Source: an uncultured Bacilli bacterium
GTDB lineage: Bacteria > Bacillota_I > Bacilli_A > RF39 > UBA660
Reading direction: 5' to 3'
Assembly (NCBI GenBank): GCA_944331955.1
Contig: CALVIY010000008.1
Location: forward strand, 1 to 42,707
DNA: 42,707 nucleotides
Every line of letters begins with the position of its first letter. Position 1 is the first letter of the stretch. The notes under the pieces are model-generated. The model was not told the origin of the DNA, ran no database searches, and was given only the letters and a program-made list of their open reading frames with translations. The position numbers and the translations under genes were made by a program. This document shows positions 25,948 through 34,042 of this stretch, one piece after another.

Positions 25948-27122
25948 TGAAGATTTCATTAGCAACTAATTTTGATGATGAGCTTATTGATAAAATAAAA
26001 GGTTATCCAATATATGAAGTATATGGAAAAATGAAAGAAGATATACTAGGTGGAGGAAGACCTGATAATACTTTAAAAGATGTGTCTAAAAAAAGATTAG
26101 AGGAACATGTAAAAAAAGTAAGAAATGCAGGTTTTAAATTTAACTATTTATTAAATGGTAGTTGCCTATCTAATCATGAACAGTCTGAAAAATGGCAAAA
26201 AGAGTTTTTAAATTTTTTAACATATTTATCTAGTATTGGTGTAAATGCTTTGACTGTTACTAATCCTTTTATACTTAAATTAATAAAGAAAAATTTTAAT
26301 AGGTTTACTGTTAGAATTTCGACATTTGCTTGTGTTGATAATTATGAAAAAGCAAAATTTTGGGAAGATATGGGAGCAGATATAATATGTGTTGATTTTG
26401 TTAAAATCAATAGAGATTTTAAAACACTAAAATACATGGTAGATCATTTAAAAAAATCTAAAATAGAAATATTAGTTACTAATAGTTGTATAAAAAATTG
26501 TCCTTATATATACACACATACATCTGCATTATCTCATGCTTCTAATTGTTATGATGATAATAATAAATATGTAGATTGGTGTTTATTAACATGTCAAAAA
26601 CATCAATTAGATAATGAATATGAATATATAAAGTCTCCTTGGGTTAGACCAGAAGATATAAAGTATTACGAAGAAATCGGTATAGAACATTTTAAATTAA
26701 CAGAAAGGGATTTTCCAACAGATGAGTTAGTTAAAAGAGTAAAAGCATATACTGATAGAAATTATGATGGTAATTTATTAGATTTAATTCAAGGACATGG
26801 CTGGACTACAGGTTTTAATAGTGATTATAAAATAGATATGAATAAAAAATTTAAAACTAAAGAGGATGTATTAAATGAAATATATAAGATTAGAGGACTT
26901 GGATGTGAAAGAAAATACCCTAGACACATATTTATTGATAATAAAAAATTAGATGGTTTTGTTGAATATTTTGTTTCTAATAAATGTACTGGGCATTGTA
27001 ATGAATGTGGGTATTGTAAAGCTATTGCTAAAAAAGTAATAACTAATAAAGAAGACATTTTAAATTATTTAAAATATTTATATAATCTATATGATGAAAT
27101 GAAATTGATTAATAAAGATTAA
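25947..27122 (+). CDS. U32 peptidase-family Fe-S protein
   Basis: A 391-residue protein of the U32 type. A TIM-barrel-like half (ALTVTNPFILKLI, VRISTFACVDNYEKAKFWEDMGADIICVDF) is followed by a cysteine set NSCIKNCPY (about 179-185), SNC (about 201) and WCLLTC (about 210-215) that should hold a 4Fe-4S cluster. The C-terminus adds CTGHCNECGYC (about 347-358), perhaps a second metal site. Characterised U32 proteins (RlhA, TrhP, UbiU/V) are O2-independent hydroxylases of RNA or ubiquinone rather than peptidases. The substrate here is unknown. Confidence 0.75.
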   Translation: MKISLATNFDDELIDKIKGYPIYEVYGKMKEDILGGGRPDNTLKDVSKKRLEEHVKKVRNAGFKFNYLLNGSCLSNHEQSEKWQKEFLNFLTYLSSIGVNALTVTNPFILKLIKKNFNRFTVRISTFACVDNYEKAKFWEDMGADIICVDFVKINRDFKTLKYMVDHLKKSKIEILVTNSCIKNCPYIYTHTSALSHASNCYDDNNKYVDWCLLTCQKHQLDNEYEYIKSPWVRPEDIKYYEEIGIEHFKLTERDFPTDELVKRVKAYTDRNYDGNLLDLIQGHGWTTGFNSDYKIDMNKKFKTKEDVLNEIYKIRGLGCERKYPRHIFIDNKKLDGFVEYFVSNKCTGHCNECGYCKAIAKKVITNKEDILNYLKYLYNLYDEMKLINKD

Positions 27123-27134
27123 AAGGAGAAAAAA

Positions 27135-28850
27135 ATGATAGAAAGATTTCCAATATATAAAGCTGATTATATTTTTAATGAGTTTTATGGTAAAATAAGT
27201 AATAACAAATCATTGCAATACAAAGAAATTTCTATATCTTATCCTATAAGATTAGATGCAATGGCAATTAATCCGAGTGCTGTTTGTTACAACGATAGTA
27301 TGATTTTTACTCCTGGTGAAGTTGTAGTTTCGGCAAATAAATTTATAAAAGTGTATATTAAGGTAACTAATAAAAATGATTCCGTTGAAATAAGCGACAG
27401 TACTAGAAGAAAAGTACTAGTAAAACATGCTTATTATTTAATGAAAAAAGTAATTAATTTTACAAATGGTTTATATATAGATGTTGATGATAAAGATATA
27501 CCCAAACATTGTGGCTTTGGTAGTAGTAGTTCAACAATTTCAGCAGTTGCAGCTGCTATTAATGAAATGTTTTCACACCCTATATCAAATGAAGACCTCA
27601 TAAAATATTTAGCAAGCAATCATGGCGAAGAAATAGATGATAATAATGAAAATGATTTAAAAATGGTACAATGTATTGGTGGTGGAGCAACAGGAGGATT
27701 AACAGAAGCAGGAATTATTATAATAGCAGGTAAATCTACTACTATTGCAAAAATGAAATATAATGCAAAAATACTTATAGCATTACCTAAAGACTTTAAA
27801 GAACAAAATGCAGATGTTTTAATGAAAAAAGAAGAAGAAAATTTATGGAAGTTTAAAGAAACTGGAGAAAAGTATTCAAAAGATATAGCATACCATCTAT
27901 TACATAAGTCATTACCTGGAATGGTAAATGGTGAAATTAAAGATTTATCAGATATTGTTTTTAAATATAGGTTTGATATGGGAAGTATAGAAAATTGTTC
28001 ATTTGTTTATGAAAAAATGGTGGATTTAGCAAATAAATTAAGAGTTTTATATGAAGAAAAAAGATGTGACTTTTTAACTTTATCTTCAGTAGGACCAGCG
28101 TTCTTTGCAATAACAACAAATGACAAAGACTTCCACTATTGTAAAGAATATATGGAAAATTTAGATATGAAAGTTATCGAAGCAGAAATATATAATAATA
28201 TTTACAGAATAGATAATTATAAATTATCAACTGATTTTGACTACTGGAATAAACAGGAAGTTGCGACATCTTTTGCTGATAGAAAGCCTTCAAAATATAT
28301 TACTGATGTTATAGATAGTATTATAAATAAAAATGTAAAATGTATAGATATTGGCTGTGGTGGGGGAAGATATTCTAAATATTTAAAGAAAAAGGGAACT
28401 CAAGTAATAGCAGTTGATAAATATACAAATATGGCAAATAGTCTTAAAGAATATAATATAGAATTTATTAATGCTAGTTTTGATAATTTACCATTAAAAA
28501 ATGAAAGCTTTGATTTAATATTATCAATAGGTGTTCTCCATAATGCAACTACATTAAATGAAATAGAAAAAGCATTTTCCGAAATGAATAGAATTTTACG
28601 AAAAAATGGAATGATTATTTTATCAATTTTTACAAATGATGTAATAACAGATGATTTAATTCACAATTCTGGATATTTATATAATATTAAAAACAGACCA
28701 CCTATGGTACTTTTATCAAAGAAAAAAATTATAGAATATGTTGAACATAATAATTTCAAAATTATTAAAAAAATTGATGAGCATATAACTGATGTTGGTA
28801 ATGGTGGAAAAAGAAATGTGTATTCATTATTATTACAAAAAGAGAGTTAG
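27135..28850 (+). CDS. GHMP-kinase-like / SAM methyltransferase fusion
   Basis: A 571-residue two-domain protein. Residues 1 to about 365 are a GHMP-family domain with the glycine/serine phosphate loop CGFGSSSSTIS (about 126-136) and IGGGATGGLTEAG. The architecture recalls threonine kinase PduX and beta-RFAP synthase. Residues from about 385 are a class I methyltransferase with motif I DIGCGGGRYSKYL (about 404) and LSIGVLHNA. Fusing these two activities is unusual. It lies 12 bp after the U32 gene and 2 bp before a CobD/HisC-like gene. With that neighbour it could make and decarboxylate, or transaminate, a phosphorylated amino acid. Confidence 0.75.
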   Translation: MIERFPIYKADYIFNEFYGKISNNKSLQYKEISISYPIRLDAMAINPSAVCYNDSMIFTPGEVVVSANKFIKVYIKVTNKNDSVEISDSTRRKVLVKHAYYLMKKVINFTNGLYIDVDDKDIPKHCGFGSSSSTISAVAAAINEMFSHPISNEDLIKYLASNHGEEIDDNNENDLKMVQCIGGGATGGLTEAGIIIIAGKSTTIAKMKYNAKILIALPKDFKEQNADVLMKKEEENLWKFKETGEKYSKDIAYHLLHKSLPGMVNGEIKDLSDIVFKYRFDMGSIENCSFVYEKMVDLANKLRVLYEEKRCDFLTLSSVGPAFFAITTNDKDFHYCKEYMENLDMKVIEAEIYNNIYRIDNYKLSTDFDYWNKQEVATSFADRKPSKYITDVIDSIINKNVKCIDIGCGGGRYSKYLKKKGTQVIAVDKYTNMANSLKEYNIEFINASFDNLPLKNESFDLILSIGVLHNATTLNEIEKAFSEMNRILRKNGMIILSIFTNDVITDDLIHNSGYLYNIKNRPPMVLLSKKKIIEYVEHNNFKIIKKIDEHITDVGNGGKRNVYSLLLQKES

Positions 28851-28852
28851 TT

Positions 28853-29914
28853 ATGAAAAAAGTATATTGTAAATCTAAAAGAGATTATTTAGATGATTAC
28901 TCACATCTTGAGTCAAAAAATATAGATATGACACTTTCGGGTAAATATTTATATAAATATCCATTTAAATTTGTATATAAATATGAATATGATAAATATC
29001 CAAGCAGTAAAGAAATAAATAAATTAATTGATAGTATTGCTAAAAAATATAAAGTAGATCTATCTTCTAAATCAATAATATTAGGATCAGGGACAAATGG
29101 ATTAATACAAAATATTATAAAAGTCCTTTTTTCAAAAGATAAAGGTAATTTGGTAACGAGCTATCTTACATTTAATCAAGCGGAGTATGCAGTTAGTTCA
29201 TTAGGCTCTGAAACTAAAAGAGTTTATCTAAAAGATAATTATCAAATTAGTTTAGAAAATATGGATTATTCAATAGATAATAATACAAAATTAGTTTATA
29301 TATGTAATCCAAATAATCCAACTGGTATATTATTAAAGAATAAAGATATTATTAATTTTGCTAATCGCCATAAAAAAACTTATATAATAATAGATGAATC
29401 AAATTTAGAATATTCAAATGAAGAAAGTTTAATATCAAAAAAATTTCCCAGTAATCTTATAATACTGAAAGGTTTTTCTAAAGCATATGGATTAGCAAAT
29501 ATGCGAATAGGTTATATGGTGTGTTCTAAAACGTTTAAAAATAAATACTTAAAATTAACAACTGTTAATGAATTTTCTGGATTATCATGTATATTAGCAG
29601 ATAAAGTTATAAATAGTAATTATTATTTAAAAAATGTAGAATTAATAAAAAAAGAACGAATATATTTAAAAAATGAATTAGAACAATTAAATATTAAAAT
29701 CATTGAGTCAAAATCTAATACACTTATGACTGAAACAACATTTGATGAGAAGTTTATGATAAAATTAGCAAATAATGATATTTCTGTAGTACCCATAATT
29801 GATGAAAGAAAAAGGTTACATATAAGAATAGCAGTCCAAGATAGAAAGACAAATAGAAAATTTATACACAACCTAAAGAACTGTTTAGATAATGAAAAAA
29901 ATATGTTATTATAA
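28853..29914 (+). CDS. PLP-dependent HisC/CobD-like enzyme
   Basis: A 353-residue fold-type I aminotransferase family protein: GSGTNGLIQNI, CNPNNPTG (about 150-157), DESNLEYS, and the PLP lysine in LKGFSKAYGLANMRIGY (about K209). The arginine of RLHIRIAV is suited to a carboxylate. It is nearest in look to histidinol-phosphate aminotransferase and L-threonine-phosphate decarboxylase (CobD). No histidine or cobalamin genes are nearby. Next to a GHMP kinase, a CobD-like decarboxylation of a phospho-amino acid is attractive but unproven. Confidence 0.75.
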   Translation: MKKVYCKSKRDYLDDYSHLESKNIDMTLSGKYLYKYPFKFVYKYEYDKYPSSKEINKLIDSIAKKYKVDLSSKSIILGSGTNGLIQNIIKVLFSKDKGNLVTSYLTFNQAEYAVSSLGSETKRVYLKDNYQISLENMDYSIDNNTKLVYICNPNNPTGILLKNKDIINFANRHKKTYIIIDESNLEYSNEESLISKKFPSNLIILKGFSKAYGLANMRIGYMVCSKTFKNKYLKLTTVNEFSGLSCILADKVINSNYYLKNVELIKKERIYLKNELEQLNIKIIESKSNTLMTETTFDEKFMIKLANNDISVVPIIDERKRLHIRIAVQDRKTNRKFIHNLKNCLDNEKNMLL

Positions 29915-29935
29915 TAAAAAGGAGAGAATAAAAAA

Positions 29936-30517
29936 ATGGAAAAATTAGTTTACTTAACAACAAATCCTCATAAAGTTGAGGAGGCAAATGAATTTTTTGG
30001 AAAAAAATATGGATTTAATTTAGAAATAATGAATCCAGATTTTGAAGTGATTGAAATACAAGCTAAAACTTGTGAAGAAGTAGTTAAATTTAGCGTTAAA
30101 TATGCTGCTGAAAAATTAGGATGTGCAGTTTTAAAATCAGATTCTGGGTTATATATTGATGCTCTAGGTGGTCTTCCAGGACCATATAATGCTTATTTTG
30201 ATAAGCAAATTGGTATTGATAAGTTTTTAGAACTTTTTAAAAATGAGACTAATAGAAAGGCAAGAATAGAGCATTGTTTTGCATATTGCGAGCCAGGGAA
30301 GAATCCAATCGTATTTACTGGTGGAGGAACTGGTACTATTGCAAAAGAAGCAAGAGGAACAAGAGGAAGATGGCATGATAAATTTTATATACCAGATGGT
30401 GAAACAAAAACATTAAGTGAGTTAAGAGATATTGATTATGAATATGAAGCAAGTTTTTGGGGAACAGCAAAAGACGATTTTGCTAAATGGTATAAGGAAA
30501 ATAAATTAGAAAAATAA
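29936..30517 (+). CDS. HAM1/RdgB-like nucleotide pyrophosphatase
   Basis: A 193-residue protein of the ITPase fold, with the N-terminal TTNPHKVEEANEFF and the signature KSDSGLYIDALGGLPGPYNAYF (family form DSGL-x-VDAL-x-GxPGxYSA). RdgB/HAM1 enzymes hydrolyse dITP and XTP to monophosphates. The usual C-terminal SHRxxA motif is absent; the end reads FWGTAKDDFAKWY, so the nucleobase preference may differ. AAAAGGAG precedes the start. It is the last gene of the operon, before a terminator. Confidence 0.75.
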   Translation: MEKLVYLTTNPHKVEEANEFFGKKYGFNLEIMNPDFEVIEIQAKTCEEVVKFSVKYAAEKLGCAVLKSDSGLYIDALGGLPGPYNAYFDKQIGIDKFLELFKNETNRKARIEHCFAYCEPGKNPIVFTGGGTGTIAKEARGTRGRWHDKFYIPDGETKTLSELRDIDYEYEASFWGTAKDDFAKWYKENKLEK

Positions 30518-30523
30518 AGTAAT

Positions 30524-30564
30524 AAAAGAATAAGTTTAATAAGAATAAAATCTTATTCTTTTTT
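30524..30564 (+). terminator. Terminator of the six-gene operon
   Basis: AAAAGAATAAG (30524-30534) pairs perfectly with CTTATTCTTTT (30552-30562) and ends in T6. The internal AAGAATAA offers an alternative shorter hairpin. Confidence 0.8.
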
Positions 30565-30625
30565 GCTAGATAATTTTTATAAATAAAAAGTAGTCATTAA
30601 TCATTAATAACTACTTACGAATTTT

Positions 30626-30880
30626 TTAATCATCAAAGTCTTCTCTAAAATAGTCAGAGTCAAAAAAATCTTTAATTTCAATTTTTAAGGTTTTACATAT
30701 TTTGTAAATAATATAAGTACTAGGGTTTTCAACATCATTTGCAAGTATTCGTCTTAAGTTAGTCGGAGGTATAGCAGATAATTCTGCTAATCTATTAGGT
30801 GTATAATCATAATTATCGCATAATTCCAATATTCTCTTACTAACAGCTTCTTTAAATCTCATCTCTTTCCTCCTATACAA
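30626..30880 (-). CDS. XRE-family HTH regulator
   Basis: An 84-residue HTH protein (NRLAELSAIPPTNLRRILANDVENPSTYIIYKICKTL), the compact XRE type common on Bacillota mobile elements, with an acidic tail SDYFREDFDD. AGGAGG precedes the start on the minus strand. Confidence 0.8.
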   Translation of the reverse strand: MYRRKEMRFKEAVSKRILELCDNYDYTPNRLAELSAIPPTNLRRILANDVENPSTYIIYKICKTLKIEIKDFFDSDYFREDFDD

Positions 30881-31000
30881 GAAAAGTTTAGCAGAGAGGC
30901 AAGCAAAATGTTCGCCGAAATCGGTTGACTTTTCAAAAAATATAAGATAAACTTTAAGAGAATATTAATATATAAATTGTAAATGTATAAATTAATAAAA

Positions 31001-31255
31001 CTAAATCATATCTACTCTAGGAGGTAATGATTTAGCTTTCCTTGCAGTTTCTTTATTAAATAAATCAGCTGGTTCAATTCCTAAAACCTTGGCAATATGA
31101 TCAATATTATTACAGGTCATATTAGCTCTACCACTTTCAATTAGACTTATATAAGCAATTTTAAAATTACTAATATCAGATAATTGTTCTTGTGTAATTT
31201 TTAACTTATATCTGTAATATTTAGTATTAAGACCAATTAATTCCATTGAGTTCAA
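31001..31255 (-). CDS. XRE-family HTH regulator, possible orf9 analogue
   Basis: An 84-residue HTH protein (LKITQEQLSDISNFKIAYISLIESGRANMTCNNIDHIAKVL). Its position on the minus strand, upstream of the sigma-like gene, parallels the orf9 repressor of Tn916, which represses the transfer-linked transcripts. It is divergent from the orphan gene at 31375, with a 119-bp shared control region (31256-31374). Confidence 0.75.
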   Translation of the reverse strand: MNSMELIGLNTKYYRYKLKITQEQLSDISNFKIAYISLIESGRANMTCNNIDHIAKVLGIEPADLFNKETARKAKSLPPRVDMI

Positions 31256-31374
31256 TTAAATCATCTCCACTTCTTAACTTTTAAATTATATATATAAAAA
31301 TTATAAAGTTATAGATTAATAAAATTAATACCTATAAACATTATTAAGTTTTACATTAAAAAGGGGCGAATAAC

Positions 31375-32709
31375 ATGAATACTAAAATATATTTTCCAAT
31401 ATTAGTTCAAGAAACAATAGACATTAGGTATAATGAAATGCAAATGCCAAAAAATAAAAATATAATAATCACATTTAATAATTTTATAGAGTATTTGTAC
31501 AATTACAATTGTGTAACCTCATATAATATTGTTGCAATAATAAAAAAATTATTTTCTATTGATGACATTAAAGAAAAAATTCTAAATGGTAATTCTGATA
31601 ATTTTAATAAAATAAAAACATTAATTGATGATTGTTTAGCAAGTTTAGATATTAACAATATTAACAATAAATTAATGAAAGAAAGTTTATATTTTGACTG
31701 TAATTATAAACAAACATATGTAATTAAGAATGAATTGGATATAAAAGATTTATTTATATCAGAAATAATTAAGCACGACTATATGTATAAAGACTATCTA
31801 TTTATGTTTTTTAATGATTTTGATTATAATGAAATTAGAAAAAATTGTCATATTTTTAAAAAGAGTAGTAATACTCTCTATATAAAGTATGTTGTTGATA
31901 TATTAAATTATTTTAACAGATTGTTTTATGAAATTGGTTTATTATTTGAAAAGGATATTTTGTTTCCATATAATTTAGTTAAATATGGAATTGTTAAAAA
32001 TTATAACTTCAGATTTAAAAGTATTATAAATAAATTAGCTGGTGGATATTATAGAGAAAATAATAATGATTTTGGCATAGTACATAGACTAGCTTTTGAT
32101 ATAATTTCTGGGTTAATAACTATTAAAACTTTTTATTATATAGAGTTTGATGGATTTAATAATTGGAATTCATCTAAATATAGTAGGTTGCCTTCATCTG
32201 AATTATATGAGCTTATAAAAAGTACTTTTAGCAATATTACTTCAGATAAAATTATTCTTTTATATAGAATAAGTTCAGTACCGCGTAAAGAAATAAAAGA
32301 AAATGATATAAAAGAAATTGACTCATTTATTTTAGAATTTAAAGATAAAGTGAAGAATAGTGTTGTAATTAAGCAAGGATTATCAACGAATAACAGGACT
32401 AAAGTAAAACATATAATAGAATATTTAAAAAGCTATAAAGATAATAATATTGCAATATACGATATAAAAACAAATTTAACTAGTTGTGAAGAAAGAGAAG
32501 TTAGTATTATTAAATGTAAAATAAATGTTATAAAAGAAAATATTACATTTGATGTTGCCCTAAAATCTATTTATGATGATATTGTTTGGTATATTTATTA
32601 TAATAATAAAATAGTAGCAAAAGATATTTGCTTTCGTCCTAATGATTTTGATAGAGTAATTTATTTTATTAATTATAAATGGAAAAATTGGGTTAAATCT
32701 TTAAGATAA
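31375..32709 (+). CDS. Hypothetical protein, 444 residues
   Basis: A large soluble protein, very rich in N, I, K and Y, with no membrane segment or motif I recognise. It is mostly predicted helical in the first 280 residues, then mixed. AAAAAGGGGCG lies before ATG 31375. Its base composition is more AT-rich than the core genes. It sits between an HTH repressor gene and the sigma-factor leader, a spot that holds accessory cargo in Tn916-like elements. Confidence 0.6.
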   Translation: MNTKIYFPILVQETIDIRYNEMQMPKNKNIIITFNNFIEYLYNYNCVTSYNIVAIIKKLFSIDDIKEKILNGNSDNFNKIKTLIDDCLASLDINNINNKLMKESLYFDCNYKQTYVIKNELDIKDLFISEIIKHDYMYKDYLFMFFNDFDYNEIRKNCHIFKKSSNTLYIKYVVDILNYFNRLFYEIGLLFEKDILFPYNLVKYGIVKNYNFRFKSIINKLAGGYYRENNNDFGIVHRLAFDIISGLITIKTFYYIEFDGFNNWNSSKYSRLPSSELYELIKSTFSNITSDKIILLYRISSVPRKEIKENDIKEIDSFILEFKDKVKNSVVIKQGLSTNNRTKVKHIIEYLKSYKDNNIAIYDIKTNLTSCEEREVSIIKCKINVIKENITFDVALKSIYDDIVWYIYYNNKIVAKDICFRPNDFDRVIYFINYKWKNWVKSLR

Positions 32710-32848
32710 TAACAATAATCATTATTCCTTGACTATACTCTTTATTATTTTCTTAATTTGTATTATTATATATAGCAATAGCAATGCAAAAGCTATGCAA
32801 TAAGATGGTAAAGAGAGTAATGGTAGGGTGAATGGTAATAGTAGTGAT

Positions 32849-32879
32849 AACTAGCAATTAGACATTATTGCTAGTTTTT
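32849..32879 (+). terminator. Terminator downstream of the orphan gene
   Basis: AACTAGCAAT (32849-32858) pairs perfectly with ATTGCTAGTT (32867-32876), followed by Ts. The 140 bases between the orphan stop and this point show no gene. Confidence 0.8.
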
Positions 32880-32880
32880 A

Positions 32881-32976
32881 TAATGATTAAGATTTTTTAA
32901 GCAGTATTTCTATAATCATTAAATATAGGCATTGCTTTAGGAGTTTGTGCCTATGGGGGAGAAATACTGCTTAAAA
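32881..32976 (+). promoter_or_regulatory. Nested long-stem leader upstream of the sigma-like gene
   Basis: A perfect 17-bp stem joins 32895-32911 to 32960-32976. Inside it ATAGGCA (32925-32931) pairs with TGCCTAT (32948-32954). A competing 9-bp stem pairs TAATGATTA (32881-32889) with TAATCATTA (32913-32921), and the two outer stems cannot easily form together. AGGAG (32940-32944) precedes GTG 32947 and ATG 32953, which open a frame (MPMGEKYCLKYYNK then GFYALF) running through the next terminator. The layout recalls the tet(M) leader-peptide attenuator of Tn916, though no tet gene is present. Confidence 0.55.
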
Positions 32977-33011
32977 TACTATAATAAATCGTATAATTTC
33001 AATATAAAGTT

Positions 33012-33058
33012 AATCGGGTTTTATGCTCTATTTTTGAGTATAAAGCCCGATTTTTTTT
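33012..33058 (+). terminator. Very strong terminator/attenuator
   Basis: AATCGGG (33012-33018), TTTAT and CTC pair with GAG, ATAAA and CCCGATT (33036-33052) to give about 17 pairs, followed by T8. It stands between the leader above and the sigma-like gene and would stop transcription unless read through. Confidence 0.85.
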
Positions 33059-33086
33059 GTTGCTTTAATTGTAGAGATCCTCCTTT

Positions 33087-33117
33087 CTCCAATTGTTTTG
33101 GAAAAGACGATTGGAGG
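33087..33117 (+). promoter_or_regulatory. Hairpin hiding the sigma-gene ribosome binding site
   Basis: CTCCAAT (33087-33093) pairs with ATTGGAG (33110-33116), which contains the GGAGG of the sigma-like gene (33113-33117). Folding would block ribosome binding, so translation of the gene is probably controlled. Confidence 0.55.
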
Positions 33118-33121
33118 AAAA

Positions 33122-33595
33122 ATGGAAAAATTGCCTAAAAGAAGGAAATATAAAGACAATCCTTATAAAATAGAGCAACTTAATGATAATAAATATTCAG
33201 TAACTTTTAAAGATAATAAGAACACTACACATATTGTATATATTAGCCAAGATATTTATATGGCATTTAATGAGTTTGAACTTATAGATTTATCGCAACT
33301 AAATGAATTTGATAGACATATAGAACATTTAGATTTACGTGAAGAAACAATTAATAAACGTGCTATTCTTAAGCAAAAAAGTGTTGAAGAAGATGTAGAA
33401 GAATTAATAGAACATGAAAATTTAAAAGAAGCTATTAATAAATTATCATCTATACAAAAGCGTAGATTAAAAATGTATTATTTTGATGATATGACACTAG
33501 ATGAAATAGCTTTGATTGAAAAGTGTAGTCATCAAGCAGTTAGCAAAAGTATAAAAAAATCTTTAGAAGAATTGAAAAAAAATTTAAAAAGTTAG
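33122..33595 (+). CDS. Sigma-70 region 4-like protein of Tn916/Tn1549-type elements (orf7-like)
   Basis: A 157-residue protein opening MEKLPKRRKYKDNPYKIE. Its C-terminal HTH (SIQKRRLKMYYFDDMTLDEIALIEKCSHQAVSKSIKKSLEEL) is of sigma region 4 type. Such proteins occupy the orf7 place in Tn916 and the equivalent place in Tn1549 and promote expression of downstream xis-int or transfer genes. ATG 33122 is the start; the TTG frame at 33098 lies within the RBS hairpin. Its expression appears controlled by the terminator and SD-masking hairpin upstream. Confidence 0.8.
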   Translation: MEKLPKRRKYKDNPYKIEQLNDNKYSVTFKDNKNTTHIVYISQDIYMAFNEFELIDLSQLNEFDRHIEHLDLREETINKRAILKQKSVEEDVEELIEHENLKEAINKLSSIQKRRLKMYYFDDMTLDEIALIEKCSHQAVSKSIKKSLEELKKNLKS

Positions 33596-33625
33596 GTTGC
33601 AAAAATTGACTTAAGTGAGGAAATA

Positions 33626-33652
33626 GGTGAAAGGGATAAAATCTCTTTCACC
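33626..33652 (+). terminator. Hairpin after the sigma-like gene
   Basis: GGTGAAAGGGAT (33626-33637) pairs with ATCTCTTTCACC (33641-33652). The downstream sequence is only moderately T-rich, so termination may be partial. Confidence 0.6.
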
Positions 33653-33684
33653 TGATTTTGTTGTATAAAACAAAATATTGATCT

Positions 33685-33713
33685 TTGACAACTTTTAATC
33701 AAGTCATTAAAAC
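33685..33713 (+). promoter_or_regulatory. Promoter of the structured RNA
   Basis: TTGACA (33685-33690) with a 17-base spacer and TAAAAC (33708-33713). Transcription would begin near 33719, where the RNA's closing stem starts. Confidence 0.65.
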
Positions 33714-33716
33714 GTT

Positions 33717-34022
33717 CCTATTATGTTGAAAACAACAAGCACGTTAGCAAGTACGCTTGACGATAAATACTTGGCTATAAATTTTAAGTGGCTCTTAAAA
33801 CTGCAATGATCAATAATAGGTATAATGATACTCCTGCCTAGCCATAGTCACAAACAATGGGGGCAGTCTTGAGAGGACCTCAAGATGGTGAAAGTCCAGT
33901 GAATTGATTAGCTATCAATATTTAATGACTTCCTATACTGAGGGCGAGACAATATCAGTATTAACTAAATAAATTCAAAGTGAGAACTTAACATACCTTT
34001 AGTAAAAGTTCTCACTTTTTGT
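33717..34022 (+). ncRNA. Structured RNA gene, about 300 nt, class unknown
   Basis: There is no ORF here, but the stretch is densely structured. The 5' end CCTATTAT (33717-33724) closes with ATAATAGG (33813-33820). Hairpins: GTTG-AAAA-CAAC (33725-33736); TGCC/CCAT with ATGG/GGCA (33835-33865); CTTGAG/CTCAAG (33868-33884); ATTGAT/ATCAAT (33903-33919), set inside AAGTC/GACTT (33892-33931); ATACTGA/TCAGTAT (33935-33961). It ends in a 13-bp terminator. GGTGAAAGTCC and GAGGGCGAGAC look like conserved single strands. No group I or II intron core, tmRNA, RNase P or SRP signature was found. It lies between the sigma-like gene and xis. Confidence 0.65.
33977..34022 (+). terminator. Terminator at the end of the structured RNA
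   Basis: AAAGTGAGAACTT (33977-33989) pairs perfectly with AAGTTCTCACTTT (34006-34018), then Ts. It lies immediately before the orf8-like gene, so that gene requires read-through or a separate promoter. Confidence 0.85.
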
Positions 34023-34042
34023 TTTTAAAGAAAGGACAAATT

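Noticed and set aside
27135-29914. Cobalamin side-chain synthesis (PduX plus CobD)
   Set aside because: Domain pairing is suggestive, but no other cobalamin genes are present, and the methyltransferase, U32 and RdgB-like genes do not belong to that pathway.
33717-34022. Group I or group II intron
   Set aside because: GGTGAAAGTCC looked intron-like, but I found neither a domain V hairpin nor the P7 core, and no flanking exon gene.
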